From positions 54,906,157-54,970,156 of the forward strand of contig NC_092797.1 in assembly GCF_918797505.1 (NCBI RefSeq): a DNA stretch of 64,000 nucleotides, given 5' to 3'. The DNA is from Bemisia tabaci (taxonomy: Eukaryota > Arthropoda > Insecta > Hemiptera > Aleyrodidae). Below are positions 43,601 through 55,725 of this stretch, in pieces. Position numbers and translations under genes: made by a program. Each line of letters begins with the position of its first letter. Position 1 is the first letter of the stretch. The notes under the pieces are model-generated. The model was not told where the DNA came from and ran no database searches. It was given only the letters and a program-made list of their open reading frames with translations.

Positions 43601-46600
43601 CTCAAATAGACATTAATCACTCTATTAAAAATTTCCTCCATGGACTTATGTCTCTTTTTCCACCAACAATGGAGCACTAGATAAGGTATGAGTTAAAGTA
43701 GTAAACCGAAAGTAACAGAAACAAAACAAACAGGAAAACGCGGTAACAAACTGTAAGCTAAATAATAAAGTAAAGAAAGCTGAAACTAAAAAATCAAACT
43801 CACAGAAAGTAATTAAAGTCGCCTGTGCGTTTCAGGGCTTCCCGGCCACTTCTTCAAGGCTAGATTCTGACTCAGTCGGAATTTAGCCTTGAAGAAGGGG
43901 CCGAGGAACCACGAAACGCGTCGGCAATTTTAATTATTCTCTGTGAGTTTGAGTTTTTTAGTTTTAGTTTCGGCTTTCTTTACTTTATGAGTTGAAACTC
44001 TTTTTAACATGTTTCCTCTTCAAAATTTTACAATGAAAACGAATCACACAAGGGGAAGTTTGGAAATCAATTCCTAAACAAGATATAGGTGTTTACAATT
44101 CACATAAGTTAAGTAGCCAAAATACGAATGACATCATTTTTATGATCTATCTTCCATTTGATCTGTGTTAAAAATACTTGTTCTTATCTCGTTCAGGAGT
44201 TGGTTTCCGAAATTCCCGTTGTGTGAGTAGTTTTCTATTTAAGATTTTGAAGAAGAAACACATGACATTTTCTTCTAGTTTAGGCCTTGCCTAGTCGCCC
44301 ATCACATATTTTTACTCATTTTATTTGGTGTTTTGCCTTTTTTTCAGAGTTTTACAAGTTTAAAGGAAGTTACCGTTTCCTGTGTGAGACGCAGTGTCTG
44401 TTACCCACTGTATAGGAATTGGGATCTCAGTCTCGTCGTGTTGAAAGACGTCATCAACATCCTAACATCAGGTGCATTTTTAAACCTGTTCTTAGTTCAG
44501 TCCCTTGATGTATTTCTTCAGTGTCTTTTATGTAATCTGCTCCAAATAGCTCTGAATTTAATTTAATTTTTAACCAACCAAAGGAAAAGGGATGGTAGTA
44601 GAGTGTACGCTCACCATTTCAAAATTTTAGTGGCTGAGGAGTTTTTCAATTTAAAGAGTCATTGAGTTAATGAAATTTCAAATCACAGTTAGCAGTTTTG
44701 AAGAATCATTGAGATACTAGAGAGAACTTACTGTTGAAAACTCAAAGGAGGGGTATCGATGAGGGCCTTTTTTGGCCCCCTCCTAGAATCTGGAAATTTA
44801 TGCGGGTTTTCCAAGTTGACTCAATGTAGTTTACGGAAAGGATCATGATTTAGCCCATAGGCCACTGGATACGTGTTAAACGGTTGCCTAAACATACGCC
44901 TGCAGGCGTATTTTAGCGAAAATTCAAGGTTTTCTATCACTCCGAGCCTTTTTTGACACCGAACGCATCGTCTAACTAAAACAAGCTTTTGATATGTTAT
45001 CAAGGAGGCTTTAGGACACATTTTAACCCTGGTTTGGTTTTAGTTAGATGATGCGCTCATAGTAAAAAAAAAACTTTTTCAAAAATCGACATTTAAAGGA
45101 CATCCGCAAAAATTATAGAGAATTACGTCGTTAGGTTTTTTTTTGGCTACAATTAAAGTAAATCTCCTTGCAAGGGCTTAACAAGGCTTGATAACTGCCC
45201 TCGATAATGTACGTAGCGTGCATACAGTTGGAGAGACATGTTTGCTTTGATTTTTGCGGATGTCCCTTAAACGACGATTTTTGAAAAAGTTTTTTTTAAC
45301 TATGATCGCATCATCTAACTAAAACCAAACCAGGGTTAAAATGTGTCCTAAAGCCTCCTTGATAACATATCAAAAGCTCGTTTTAGTTAGACGATGCGTT
45401 CGGTGTCAAAAAAGCCTCAGAGTGATAGAAAACCACGGATTTACGCTAAAATACGCCTGCAGACCTATGTTTAGGCAACCGTTTAACACGTATCCAGTGG
45501 CCTATGGGCTAAATCATGATTATTTCCGTAAACTACAATGAGTTAACTCGGAAAACCCGCATAAATTTCCGGATTTAAGTTGATGTTATGCTATTAGTGA
45601 AAATATGCCTCCACTACTCCGAAATCCGTTTTCTTCATAGCTGTTTGTATGGAAAATTCAATTTTTTTTGGACACAATTGAAGGAAATCTCCTTGTAAGA
45701 GTCTAAGAAGGCTCAATAACTACCCTCGATAATATACTTAGCGTGCATACAGTTCGAGAGACGTGTTTCCCTAGGATTTTTGCGGATGTCTCTTAAACGT
45801 CGATTTTTGAAAAAGTTTTTTTTAACTATGATCGCATCATCCAACTAAAACCAAACCAGGGTTAAAATGTGTCCTAAAGCCTCCTTGATAACATATCAAA
45901 AGCTTGTTTTAGTTAGACGATGCGCTCGGTGTCAAAAAAGCCTCGGAGTGATAGAAAACCACGGATTTACGCTAAAATACGCCTGCAGACGTATGTTTAG
46001 GCAACCGTTTAACACGTATTCAGTGGCCTATGGGCTAAATCATGATCATTTCCGTAAACTACATTGAGTCAACTTGGAAAACCCGCATAAATTTCCAGAT
46101 TCTAGGAGGGGGCCAAAAAAGGCCCTCATCGATACCCCTCCTTTGATCATTTGATCCAACTTCACAAAACTTGCTTTCTTGAAAAATTCACCTCCATGCC
46201 ATTAGGTTCCTTGTCCCAAGAATAGTCTTATTACTTATTTTTTTCTGTGAACTTATTTTCTCATTAGCGCCTTTTGATTGCAGGACAAACACAAATAGTG
46301 AAGTGTCTACTTACGGTTTACTCATTGTTTCTAGAAAGTGAACCTCGGTATCTCTTAAACCAATTATACATCAAAGATTACATAATTTGGGTACAAAAAG
46401 TTCCTGATGCTAAACTTGCCTCATTCCGGTCATCGCTTGAATTGGTAAGTCTCAATAAGCTGAAATCTAACACACCAATGAATTAAAAAAATGTTCAATG
46501 ATGAGTCAAGAGTCCACCAAGGAACAAGACAGTCTCCAAAAAGTGCAACTGGAAACAAAAAAAAAAGCAAGTTGAGTTCTTGGAAAAATCCAACAGATAA

Positions 46601-49600
46601 TGCATCAAAACTGGTGTAATTTTATGTTTTTGTCTATCTCAGTACAATCTCCCTCAGATTAATCTGTTAAGCATACTCGGATGGAACTTTTAAATCATGC
46701 AAGCGAATGCACATCCTTTAATGCTGTGACAAGACATTCATATCATTGGCAAAGCTCTTGGCCCATTGCTTGCATGACGTGAATGCTCCTTCTAAGTTGT
46801 AAACGTTTGTGAAGATATATTTTGATCAAACATTCTTTGTATTTTCATTATTATTTTAAAAATAATCGAACTCAAACTCTCTAATCCTCTAAATTTTTTA
46901 TCTATTAGAGAACAATTGGACTTAATCTTGCAATTTAGAAGTAAAATTTCTGACTCTGTTTTGACACAACGTATGTGCTTTAGTTTCCCTATGCACATAA
47001 GTGCTTTTACAGATGAGCCGGAAATTGTAGTTCCGAATTGCAAAATGCAGTCCAATTTAAGTTAAATTCGGCAGAAAATTTGATGTTTGAGTTTCTGAGG
47101 AGAAATTCATGGATAAAGTTGAAAAACGTGTATTGCAGGTCACGATGTTGTTAGGCTCTGATCTCGTTTTACTTTTTTGAAGGAAGACTAACCAACAGTT
47201 TTGATATAAATTTTCCGGGAATTTTTTTCATCCTCTCTAAAAAAGTCACACAAAATTTTAAAGAAACATTTTGCTTTGTTTTTTCCTAAGAAAATAAAAC
47301 ATAATCGAAGATTCTGAAATGTGGCAATTGAGTGATAGGTTTTTCTATTTTAGCAATCGAAATGCTCTATAGCATCCCGAAGAAGAAGTTTCATTTCCAT
47401 TATAGTAAAAAGGGAGGGCGGAAGGAGAGGCTACAGTGTAAGATTTCAATCTAACAATTCTAAGTTTTGACCATGAAAGATAGAAACTTAAAGACCTGCT
47501 CACGGAAAATCCGATCTTTGAAATTCAAACTTCAAACCATCTTCATGGCAGTTTAGTTTGACTTTTGACAGGGTCAGAGTTAAGTGGGCACGATTGCATC
47601 TCAATTTCGCTAAGTTTTATTTGAAGTTATCAGGTGCAATTTTTTTTGGAGAAAATTTGTGAATTTTTTTGTGAAAGAGGCCTAAAGTTTTTATCTTTTA
47701 TCCTCTCTCCTCCTTGGATTGTCACAAAAATTCAAGTTTTATTTTCTCTCCTGTGAAACTCAGTGTTGGTGAAGTTGTAATTACCTTTGAATTTCAGCTT
47801 GAACTAGAGAAAAGCGATATTGGGCTCGAGTTGAAGGAATTAGAATACGCAGCCCATCTAACGCAACAAGCTGATGAAGAGGCCGTAGTGAACAATATGG
47901 TGAATTTACATTTAGACCATGGAGAAACTTCCAGGTAGGCCCTAGTTATACTGCTTGGAGCAACTGCTATCATGTTGTTGGTAATTTTGCAACTTTGGAA
48001 TGAAGTTATGTTCCTTCGTCTAGGACACGTCAAATTGTAATCAAGTGAATTTTGTTCACCTCTTAAACATGGCTGCTTGTATTTCTCAAATTCCTTCTTG
48101 CATCCTGCACAGTATTGCTTCTAGCTCAGTGATTTTGCCGTGACTTGCCGTTTTGCTGGTTTGGGTGTTGCTCTTTTAATTTGGTGCTGTAACTTTTCTT
48201 GCTGTAAGATTCCTTTGATTATACGTTGTACTCCAAAATTTTGAAATCGAGTTATTGACAATGCTTGGAGAACATATGGACAGACACATCTGCCAGATCT
48301 AGTGCAGCCTGAAAAGGTTATTGGATATCCTGAATTTCCCACTCGGAGGTTGAAGTCCACAAAAGCATCCTATCTGTGAGAAAGCTTAAAGCATTATTTA
48401 TAAGCCCTTAAACTTCTGAATTTCGGGTCCGATCTTAGACAATTGTAATATCATTTTCTCAATGGAATTGAGTTTTCTTTTCTCATTTCAAACTGGGGTT
48501 AGTGGTGTGATTTTTGAGATTTTTGAGATCCAGTGATTAGCTTGTGACCCAGCCCCCAGATTCTTGGCCCTGCTTGTCTATCTCACATTCTAGCTTCACA
48601 CTGCAGTTTTTTGCATGCTAAGGTAAGTCTGGTGTTTCTCCAAATTTTTTAAGCGTTGCACTCATTATTATTATTTTGCTGTTTCCTATCGCTTTGTTAC
48701 TTTTTTGTTAATTCCTTTTTTCTTGAGAGCTTAAGCTCACCAAGCCATAGATTAACATGTTTTTATCTAAATGGTGGTAAGTTTGAGATTGAGAATTCGG
48801 TTTGTATGGAACCTAATTTTCAAACCCCTTTCACCCCTGCGGAGAAGACCCGAGTGAATATGGAAAATATTTTTGGGCAGGATAATTTTTCTCAGGAAAA
48901 ATGCAGAGCTAGAAGTTACATCTTCGCTTTTTATTTTCATTCTCTTCACAGTTATTTTCACTAAGTGAAACATTCCGCAGTAGCAAAAACCTCTGTTACG
49001 TAAAAAAATTCGCTTCCCAGTAAGTACACTTGGTTTTTCTTTAACAGAAGCTTTTAAACTTTTTAGTAACAAATACGGGAAGGTTTGATGCCTTTCAAAC
49101 CTTCGATGAAGCAAAAAAAAAAAAAAGAAGAAGTTAAAGAAATAGGGGTCTGTAATTTTATGTTTTTTATACTTCGATTGAAGCAGTTATCTTGAGAGTC
49201 TTGCAAAAAGTAAATCCTTGTTCTTGCAATATTAAGACAGGAAACAAAGTTTGCTAAGCAGCCACTTTGTAAATATTACATTAAGAAGTCCAGACGATAA
49301 CTGCAAAAAACTACTTTACTTATCTCCGAAAGGTGTCACTTGATTTATTTCCATGTGTGGAACAATGAATTATAAAGTCTTAAGATATTTTTTGAAAGAC
49401 TCTTGTAGACATTCTGATCGGTATCTAGCAACAACATCTTAAAAAGTCCATCGAATTTTATTCTAAATAACTCTAAACCTCTGTTTCCTCTTTTTTTTCA
49501 GCTCAGCATATGATTCTTCCAGTGACAGTGAAAGCACTTCCAGCTCCTCGAATGATTTTTCCAGTGATAGTGAAAGCACTGAAAGTGATAGTTCTGTTGA

Positions 49601-49637
49601 CTCTGACGATTACACTTCCAGCGAGGAAGTAGATTAA
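34626..49637 (+). CDS. SHQ1: SHQ1, H/ACA ribonucleoprotein assembly chaperone (9 exons)
   Basis: Coding exons: 34626-34768, 35642-35838, 41286-41443, 42050-42233, 42839-43047, 44348-44471, 46284-46444, 47798-47934, 49502-49637. All junctions are GT-AG with matching phases; 482 aa (human SHQ1 is about 580). Residues 1-~100 form the CS/p23-like domain (MRTPSFKLDQTDDTLQITIK, WPYFLR then LHLPGPIEE). A short acidic linker ending EEEDWLMEQ follows. Then comes the helical SHQ1 domain: YGFANQTKGVL, DDFSEDHYLADF, FSLVDILFGFAYDHRTTNG, ESAWTINKLSATLSW, CYPLYRNWDL, LLNQLYIKDYIIWVQKV and GLELKELEYAAHL. The tail is Ser/Asp/Glu-rich. SHQ1 holds dyskerin before its assembly into box H/ACA snoRNPs and telomerase. 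Intron 2 (5.4 kb) contains a whole gene on the other strand, and introns 5 and 6 contain foldback elements. Confidence 0.95.
36640..36645 (-). terminator. Likely polyadenylation signal of the GMC oxidoreductase gene
   Basis: AATAAA on the minus strand, about 95 bases after the stop codon. Confidence 0.55.
36740..39292 (-). CDS. Secreted GMC-family FAD oxidoreductase (glucose dehydrogenase-like), nested in SHQ1 intron 2
   Basis: Exon 1 is 39216-39292, exon 2 is 36740-38657, and the 558-bp GT-AG intron is in phase; 664 aa. Exon 1 starts MRVQNTELYP followed by the hydrophobic TFFSIIAVVLV, a signal peptide. Exon 2 has the FAD-binding DFIIVGAGSAGSVVANRL (G-x-G-x-x-G), GMC signature 1 in GKLLGGTSSINGMFYVRG, signature 2 in GSIGSPQLMMVSGIGP, and at the end LYHTVGTCKMGP with the catalytic His and GNTNAAVMMIGEKAADMI with the Asn. 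These are all features of active family members, which oxidise alcohols or sugars using FAD. The substrate cannot be told. The gene lies wholly inside an intron on the opposite strand and should have its own promoter above 39292. Confidence 0.93.
39618..39862. mobile_element. MITE of the AAAAACGCCGTATGAAC family, in SHQ1 intron 2
   Basis: Left end GCTGCCCTGCTACGGAAAAA then CGCCGTATGAAC and GCGTTGCCAAATTTCC. Right end is the inverse: GGAAATTTGGCAACTC, GAATGTTC, CCTTAGGACAGCAG. Relatives occur near 53018-53250, 55150-55215 and 60806-61026. It lies upstream of the GMC gene start. Confidence 0.8.
43755..43990. mobile_element. Foldback element with Penelope/hammerhead-like core, in SHQ1 intron 5
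   Basis: The arms pair: AAAGTAAAGAAAGC / GCTTTCTTTACTTT, AATCAAACTCACAGA / TCTGTGAGTTTGAG, and CTTCTTCAAGGCT / AGCCTTGAAGAAG in the centre. The right centre reads CCTTGAAGAAGGGGCC and then CACGAAACGCGTCGG, the kind of core found beside Penelope-like elements. No coding content. Confidence 0.65.
44746..46142. mobile_element. 1.4-kb non-autonomous TIR element with internal tandem duplication, in SHQ1 intron 6
   Basis: The ends are long inverted repeats of ~300 bp: GGAGGGGTATCGATGAGGGC at the left, its inverse GCCCTCATCGATACCCCTCC at the right. Inside, the right arm plus spacer occurs twice in tandem (about 45314-45840 and 45840 onward, period 526). There are thus three arm copies: one minus, two plus. 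Each arm contains a 66-codon open frame (44821-45021 minus, 45341-45541 and 45867-46067 plus). The frames resemble nothing I know, and their differences are mostly amino-acid-changing, so I treat them as non-coding. Confidence 0.85.
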
Positions 49638-50819
49638 TTCTGCCAGGAAATATGCTGTATTTTTAGGCTATTTACAAATTAAGACCTCGGCTATCAAGGG
49701 TTTATGAACTCCAATGACTTAACTGCATTTAAGTGAAATCAAAGAAAAAATGAAATAATCGCATTTCACCTCTTTAGAGAGGAAACAAAGTAAGAGCATT
49801 AAGTAGTTGCATCATTCCTGTGAAGTATTCAGAGATGCATCGGCATCAATCAAGCTGTTTCAATCAGGTTTCTCAGGAATTTTGTAATACTTCCTCCCAT
49901 TTGAAAGTAAATTGTACTTGAATCAAATAGGCCATTGAAGAAAAAATCACTCCCTTCATTGTGTCTCTAATTTCATTAAAATGCTATTGAAGAAGAAATT
50001 ACTCCCTTCATCACGCCTCTAATTTTAGTAAAATATTTTTTATTTCAATTTTCTTATATCAGAGTCATTTTGTTTGGTTACCATTAGCAAGAATACTTGT
50101 TCTCTTCTTGTACATGACTTTAATTACTTTCTTTAGTGTAGGTACGGGGTGTCAACTGTCATTAAAAACTGGAGAAACCAGAAAATATCAGAAAATCTGA
50201 TGTCACCTGGAAAAATCAGGAAAATAGGTCATGGGTCAGGAAATTCTGAATGCATTAAGCATTTTTCAACTTTGTACAAAAAAAGACAAATTTTAATCTA
50301 TCCTTAAATAAGTTGTCTTGTAAAATTAAACGACTGTCAGTTTATTAAGGCAAAAAATTCGGAAATATTTTATTTAAAATATCAAGAAAATCCAAAATGG
50401 AATTTTAATATACCTTGAGGTATTTCTTCTTTTTTTCTTTGTCGTCTCTGTTATTTTTTTTAGTTTTAATTTAGGCTTTCAAATTAATTATTGCTGAATT
50501 TACTTTTTAGAATGGAAGAAAAAATAATATCACTCCAATTTTTATCGTTCAGTAGTTACGTTTTTCTTCAATTACGACTGTTTGTTGTTGGTATTTTCAA
50601 GAAAAGCAAATGCTGGTGCTCAGGAGGTTGTTAGGAACATTGTTTCAAATAATAACGACATTTGGACTGAATTTTGCAATGAGGAACTACAATTTCTGGC
50701 TCATGGACAAAAACACCTATCTGCTTAGGGGAAAAAATGGCACTTTTGTTGTTTCTACAATGAGCCAGAAATCACTGTTCTTAATCGCAAAATCTGGTCT
50801 GTTTACCTGGCATCGAACT
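49638..50819. other. SHQ1 3' flank, gene-free
   Basis: Start of the intergenic region. No canonical AATAAA close to the SHQ1 stop; the 3' untranslated region probably lies here. Near 50150-50230 there are CAGGAAA-type blocks shared with 60020-60100. Confidence 0.4.
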
Positions 50820-51305
50820 CCTTACTTTTCTGCGTGGTGCTTTTAGTGGTGACGTACGTATCGATGGTGGAACTCCCAAACCTTGTATCCCAGTTTTTGA
50901 CATTGCAGACTTCCTGTTTTACTTTATTTTTTAAATGGAAAACTACTCAGCGTCAATTCTTGAAAACTGCATGCTCTTTCCTCTCTTTGCCAATGAACCT
51001 CTGTGAAAAATTCATGAAATGATATTGATTTGTTCTCCTTCCAAAAATTAAAACGAAAGCAAAGACTTTCAAACACTGCAAAGGTTATACGTAGACTGTT
51101 AGTTTCACCGCTGTTATGTATCTTCATGGATGACAGTGCAAGACAACTGAAAAGACGAAGTTATTCTCTCACACTGTAGGTTGATTTTTATTCTACTTTT
51201 ATTTCTTTTGGTTTCACAAATTCATGAAGTGTTTGCGCACAATCAGACCTTACTGTGAATCATCCTGAGTTCTTTCCTTCAAGGCCATTGCAAAGTTTAG
51301 ATTGA
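50820..51305 (+). repeat. Dispersed repeat, copy B, downstream of SHQ1
   Basis: Same orientation as, and closely similar to, 34020-34500, so the SHQ1 gene (with its nested GMC gene) lies between two direct repeats. Confidence 0.8.
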
Positions 51306-53017
51306 TTTTTTAAATACTTTATGTGTCCGTTTTCTCAGAGATTTTTCTGAATGTAATTTCTATCGCATTGTCAATAACTGTAAATTGAGTGGCTCCTTAT
51401 TTTCAGCCCTACCAAAGTTGTTGTAATGATACTAGTTTTTCCAATAATTTTCAACTCAGGGAAAATGAGAAAGTCCTCACTTTGGTTCCTTAGGAAAAGT
51501 GAGGTCAACAATGATGCTTACCATGAAAAATAGGATGATTTATATTCTGTGCAATCATGCGGGAAAAAAAAAAAAAAAAAAAAGACATTGGGAAAAAAAT
51601 TGTTTTGGAAATTTGTTTGTCATCCATTTAGTCACTCAAATTTATCATTCTCTTTTCAGATAAAGTTAATTGTTGAAGCAAGTGTGGCAGAGTAGACTAA
51701 TTGAATGCATACCTCTTCTTTTTATGTTTTTATAGATTTTTTTTATTTGAATAAATATTTCATTTTTGTATATTTTCTTATCGTTTACTCATTTCTTGCA
51801 ACACAACTCATGCTTGGGGTTTTCATTAAACTTGGAACACCCAAGGCAGTGGCCCTCCATAATTCTAATTTTGACGTTTTTTTCTTTTTAATGCAAGAAA
51901 ATATTTAAACTTTGTTGTTGCACTTTGCTGAAACTTTATCGGCATTATGAACGCACTTTTAAATGAGGGTAAATAACACTCTTTGAAATCGATCATACAA
52001 CTTACTTGTTAGTTTTGTGCAACCCAGGTAAGTGCAAAGTAAATAGTATTAAAGAGTGTGATCAAGGCAAAAAATTAAATGTACTCAAGCAACTATAGTT
52101 AAAGCGATATAAAAATAAATGGCTTCTTAACACTCAATTAGAAAGCAATGTGACGACACTGACAACACCACCTGCCCAGCTCAACTCAGACAAGAATGCA
52201 ATGATACAATATGTAAACAAATCAGAAGTGAGATCAGCTGATCGAGGGGACGGGAGTCGTGCTAGCAACTGCATCGCGACTTTGTTGGTTATATCCCCCT
52301 ACTTTCGTCCCGTTTTTGTCACCTGAAGATGGGCATCCTAGCCGAAATGGCCATCGTTGTTATAAGGAAAAAGAAAAACTAACCAGTAAGTTATATGCTC
52401 TATTTCATCTATTTCAACAAATGTTATTTACAGTCATTTAAGGTACCTAGTGCAAATATTTATAGTTCTAAAAATTCTATGTATTTAGTGCCCCAGAGTC
52501 AAAACTTAAATTATCTGAGAAGAATTCTGCAATATCTATACTCATCACCTCTGCAAATGAAGGTATTTTATTTTATTATATTTATCTATTTTTTCAATTT
52601 TTCGTACCAACAAAGAGTAAAGAAACGGCATGTAGTATAAGTTTTATCAAAGAAAGAAAAATAATTATTGACCCTCAAACTTCACTCATTTTGTGAATTA
52701 ATTTGCAAAACTCAAATTCTCTATTTTATTCGATGATGATGCATTGAATTTAATGAGTGCGTACCAAATGAAACGGTGGGTGTAAGTTCTTAAATGATTT
52801 CGTCCTCAAATACCTTACTTCAAATATATCTTTCAGCAACACTACGCAGCAAAGAGGGTAATACAATCATGAAATGTTCATATATTAATTTACTCCTAAC
52901 TTTCAGTGACCTTAAAATTAAGTCAGGGTGTTAAAAATTACTAAAACAAACTCAATGATCAATTGACCATCAAATCGTTTTCCAAAGTGCTGACAATCCT
53001 TATTAATTACACCTTCC
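51306..53017. other. Gene-free AT-rich DNA
   Basis: No gene. At 52312-52345 CACCTGAAGATGGGCATCC then TAGCCGAAATGG resembles the core found beside Penelope-like elements. An A homopolymer is near 51566-51583. Confidence 0.4.
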
Positions 53018-53250
53018 ACCAGGGGAAAACGCCGTACGAATATTCAAGCGTTGCCAAATTTCCTCCTGTAAAATAATTAATTTAAGGAAAGATATGATTT
53101 GTCCTTGAAATTTTCAGGAACTTTAGGTGAATTTGCGAACAAAATAATTAGAAAAATCGGAAGGGAAATATTGTAAAGTTCACCAGAAAATTCTTGTTTT
53201 ATCGAAGGAAGTGCGGCAATGCCTGGAGACTCAGACAGCGTTTTTCCATG
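53018..53250. mobile_element. MITE of the AAAAACGCCGTATGAAC family, diverged copy
   Basis: The left end reads GGGGAAAACGCCGTACGAAT then GCGTTGCCAAATTTCC. The right end reads GGAAGTGCGGCAATGCCTGG and GCGTTTTTCC, the inverse of the left. Interior CCTGAAAATTTCAGG-type block as in 39618-39862. Confidence 0.65.
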
Positions 53251-53478
53251 GCGCGCCAGCATAGTATCCACTATAAACGAGAGGAAAAAATATGGCAGCG
53301 TTGCAGAAGGAAGCTGGATCTATTCGGAAGTGCACTCGTGTGTTGTGATACGGAGTAGGAGTGCGGCGTGCCCCTGAGCTTTCCTGCTCCATCTCTCGGC
53401 TCCCGTCAGAGGGAACGGCGCGACATTTCCGTTTCCTTCCCCTAAACAAATTTCGCTCCTCTTCGCCTCCCTAGTCAA

Positions 53479-53644
53479 CAGTGGCGTGGGCGTGAATTGC
53501 GATATATCCATTGATCTGTAATTTAAACCTATGGTAAAGAATCGATTATTAAGGTGTTCGCTCCGAACGCCCTGTTTATCGATCCTCTTCCATAAGTTTA
53601 AATGGCAGATCATTCGATGTATCGCAATTCACGCCACGCCACTG
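53479..53644. mobile_element. 166-bp hAT-like MITE
   Basis: CAGTGGCGTGGGCGTGAATT at the left is matched in inverse by AATTCACGCCACGCCACTG at the right, and the arms continue GCGATATATC / GATGTATCGC. The flanks CTAGTCAA (53471-53478) and CTAGTCAC (53645-53652) match at 7 of 8 bases, fitting the 8-bp duplication of hAT transposons. Confidence 0.85.
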
Positions 53645-53652
53645 CTAGTCAC

Positions 53653-55725
53653 CAAACGTGACCAATTTTCAACTCTCCCAATGTCGGAGGATTCGGTTCC
53701 GATTGTTGAACCCTTCACCCAAGCAAATCGGATTGCTCAATCATTGACTTGTGCATTTTTTATCGGAAACACTCTTCAAAATTTTGGACTGAAATTCCGT
53801 GACGGATCCCAAGTTGCCCCCAGAAACCGCCAAGTGATATGCATGCGGGATGGAATCTATGCTTCTTATCCTAAGCAGCACATTGCAACAAAAATATTGA
53901 AATTAAATTGCAATTTGATTTCAATAAAATTGTAATTTTTGTACCATTAAATTAAAATATTCTTACATAATTTAGTCGATTTTTACCGATTTGAAACAAT
54001 CAACAAAGTGAGCTTCGTGTGTCAGAAAGATAGGCGACACGCAATGCAACGAAAAATTGCAACTTATTTCAATTTTATCGCAATAAGTTTCAATAAATGG
54101 GGTTCCTTCAGATAGGAGCTAGGCAACATACACAACACTGTGGAATTGCAATATTCTTACTATTCAATTGCTACTTATTGCAATCTGTGCTATTTGGGTA
54201 TGGAGTAACTTAATGGAGCGGAATCTACTCTTTTTGCGGGGTTTTATACGCTTTTAAGGTGCTAACCTGCTTCGCATTCATATATAACACAGAGTTTTTT
54301 GGCGCTATATGTATATAGACTCCGGCACCGCATTTTGCTCCTCGATTTAGATTTTTAAGATTGCATTGCTGAACCAATTACTGAGGGCCACCACACTCGG
54401 TCCACACACATATCCATGACCAAAATGCAAACCAAAATTTTTGGACGTTTCTCTGGAAACTGTAAAGTAATGGACCGATGAGTTTTACCCGCTGGTTTAT
54501 TAAAACCGAGGCGCCAATTTTTAGTCGAATTTCGAAATTTCTGATTCCTTCATTGTGCTTTACGTCAAGTTTTGATGAAACGCAGTCATCGCTTACTCTG
54601 TAAGTGGTATATTCTGCAATAACTGAGGTTTTCCCAAGTAGACAACAATTTACAGCTCGACGTGAAATTTTGTGAGAAATGCGGTGATACCACTGGTTTA
54701 TTCTACAATATTTAGAGGCTCTTAAAGTTAGCTTTGTAATGCTGCCGTGATAGGAAGAACGCCGTTTCAGTCTTCGAACGTCGTCGTCGAACTTTTTCGT
54801 CCTTTTTTCCCGTCTTTTCGCTGAAAAAATGCTGTCCAGAATGATGGGCGATTTGGCAACTTTGCCCCCCATTTTCTCAAAAACCGTGCGTATACTCAAG
54901 CTAAAATTTTTTACCAGAGTTTTAGGGCATCATAAGGTATCGTTTGGGCCCGGTTTCAGAAAAATCCCCGCTGACCCAAATTGTGCCATTCTTAGCGTCG
55001 CTCTTTCCTTCGATAAAATTTGAATAATCTGGTATACTTGTGATTTTTTTTTTTTTTTTTTTTTAATTCCTCAGAGAATTCCTTTTATTTCACATGAAAT
55101 TTAATCTGACATCCAAAAACTTCAAAGATAAACTATTCTGAAGTTTCCTTAAAAATGAATATTTTCCGGAGGAAATTAGGCAACGTTGGAACATTTGTAC
55201 GACATGCCTGCACAGGATGTTAGAATAAAGGAGCACCACACGTCGTTGGTCGCGTCGCGTCGTTGCATCAATCCGAGGCGCCTGATCGTATCGCTTGATG
55301 CAACTATTCGTGTTCAGTGAATGTCCGCGTTGCCTATCTGAAAAATTGAAGGCACTCCGGCTTTCCGTGCCCCAGTTGGTAAAGCTACTCCGTTTTCACT
55401 CCCGCCGAGATTATTTTTCATCCTTTCGCCCTGTCCATCGTAATTTCGTCGCATTTGAAAATTCCGCGTGAAAACGAATATGCTTTTGAAATTATTTTAT
55501 CGTTAGGAATTGATTTTTCTCTTTCAAATGAACCTTCCAAATTTCAGTTCAGTAGGTTCAACTTTTCATTTAACCTTTTTTATATCTTTGTTGGGTGGAC
55601 ATTTTTACTGTGTAACCCAAATGGGAAACATTTTCTATACAGTTAAGTAAGTGGAAAAGTTGGTCAAAAAATTGAACCTTGTGGATTGGGCTTTTAGGTG
55701 AGGAGTAAGGTCAAACAACTTTTTA
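53653..55725. other. Gene-free DNA
   Basis: Only short or low-quality open frames, none recognised. There is a T homopolymer near 55048-55064 and a fragment of the AAAAACGCC MITE family near 55150-55215. Confidence 0.4.

Noticed and set aside
44821..46067. Three 66-codon frames as genes
   Set aside because: They are copies of one transposon arm, and their differences are mostly amino-acid-changing.
54378..54899. 173-codon minus-strand frame
   Set aside because: No ATG-based start I trust, no motif, no neighbouring exon or conserved segment; likely chance.
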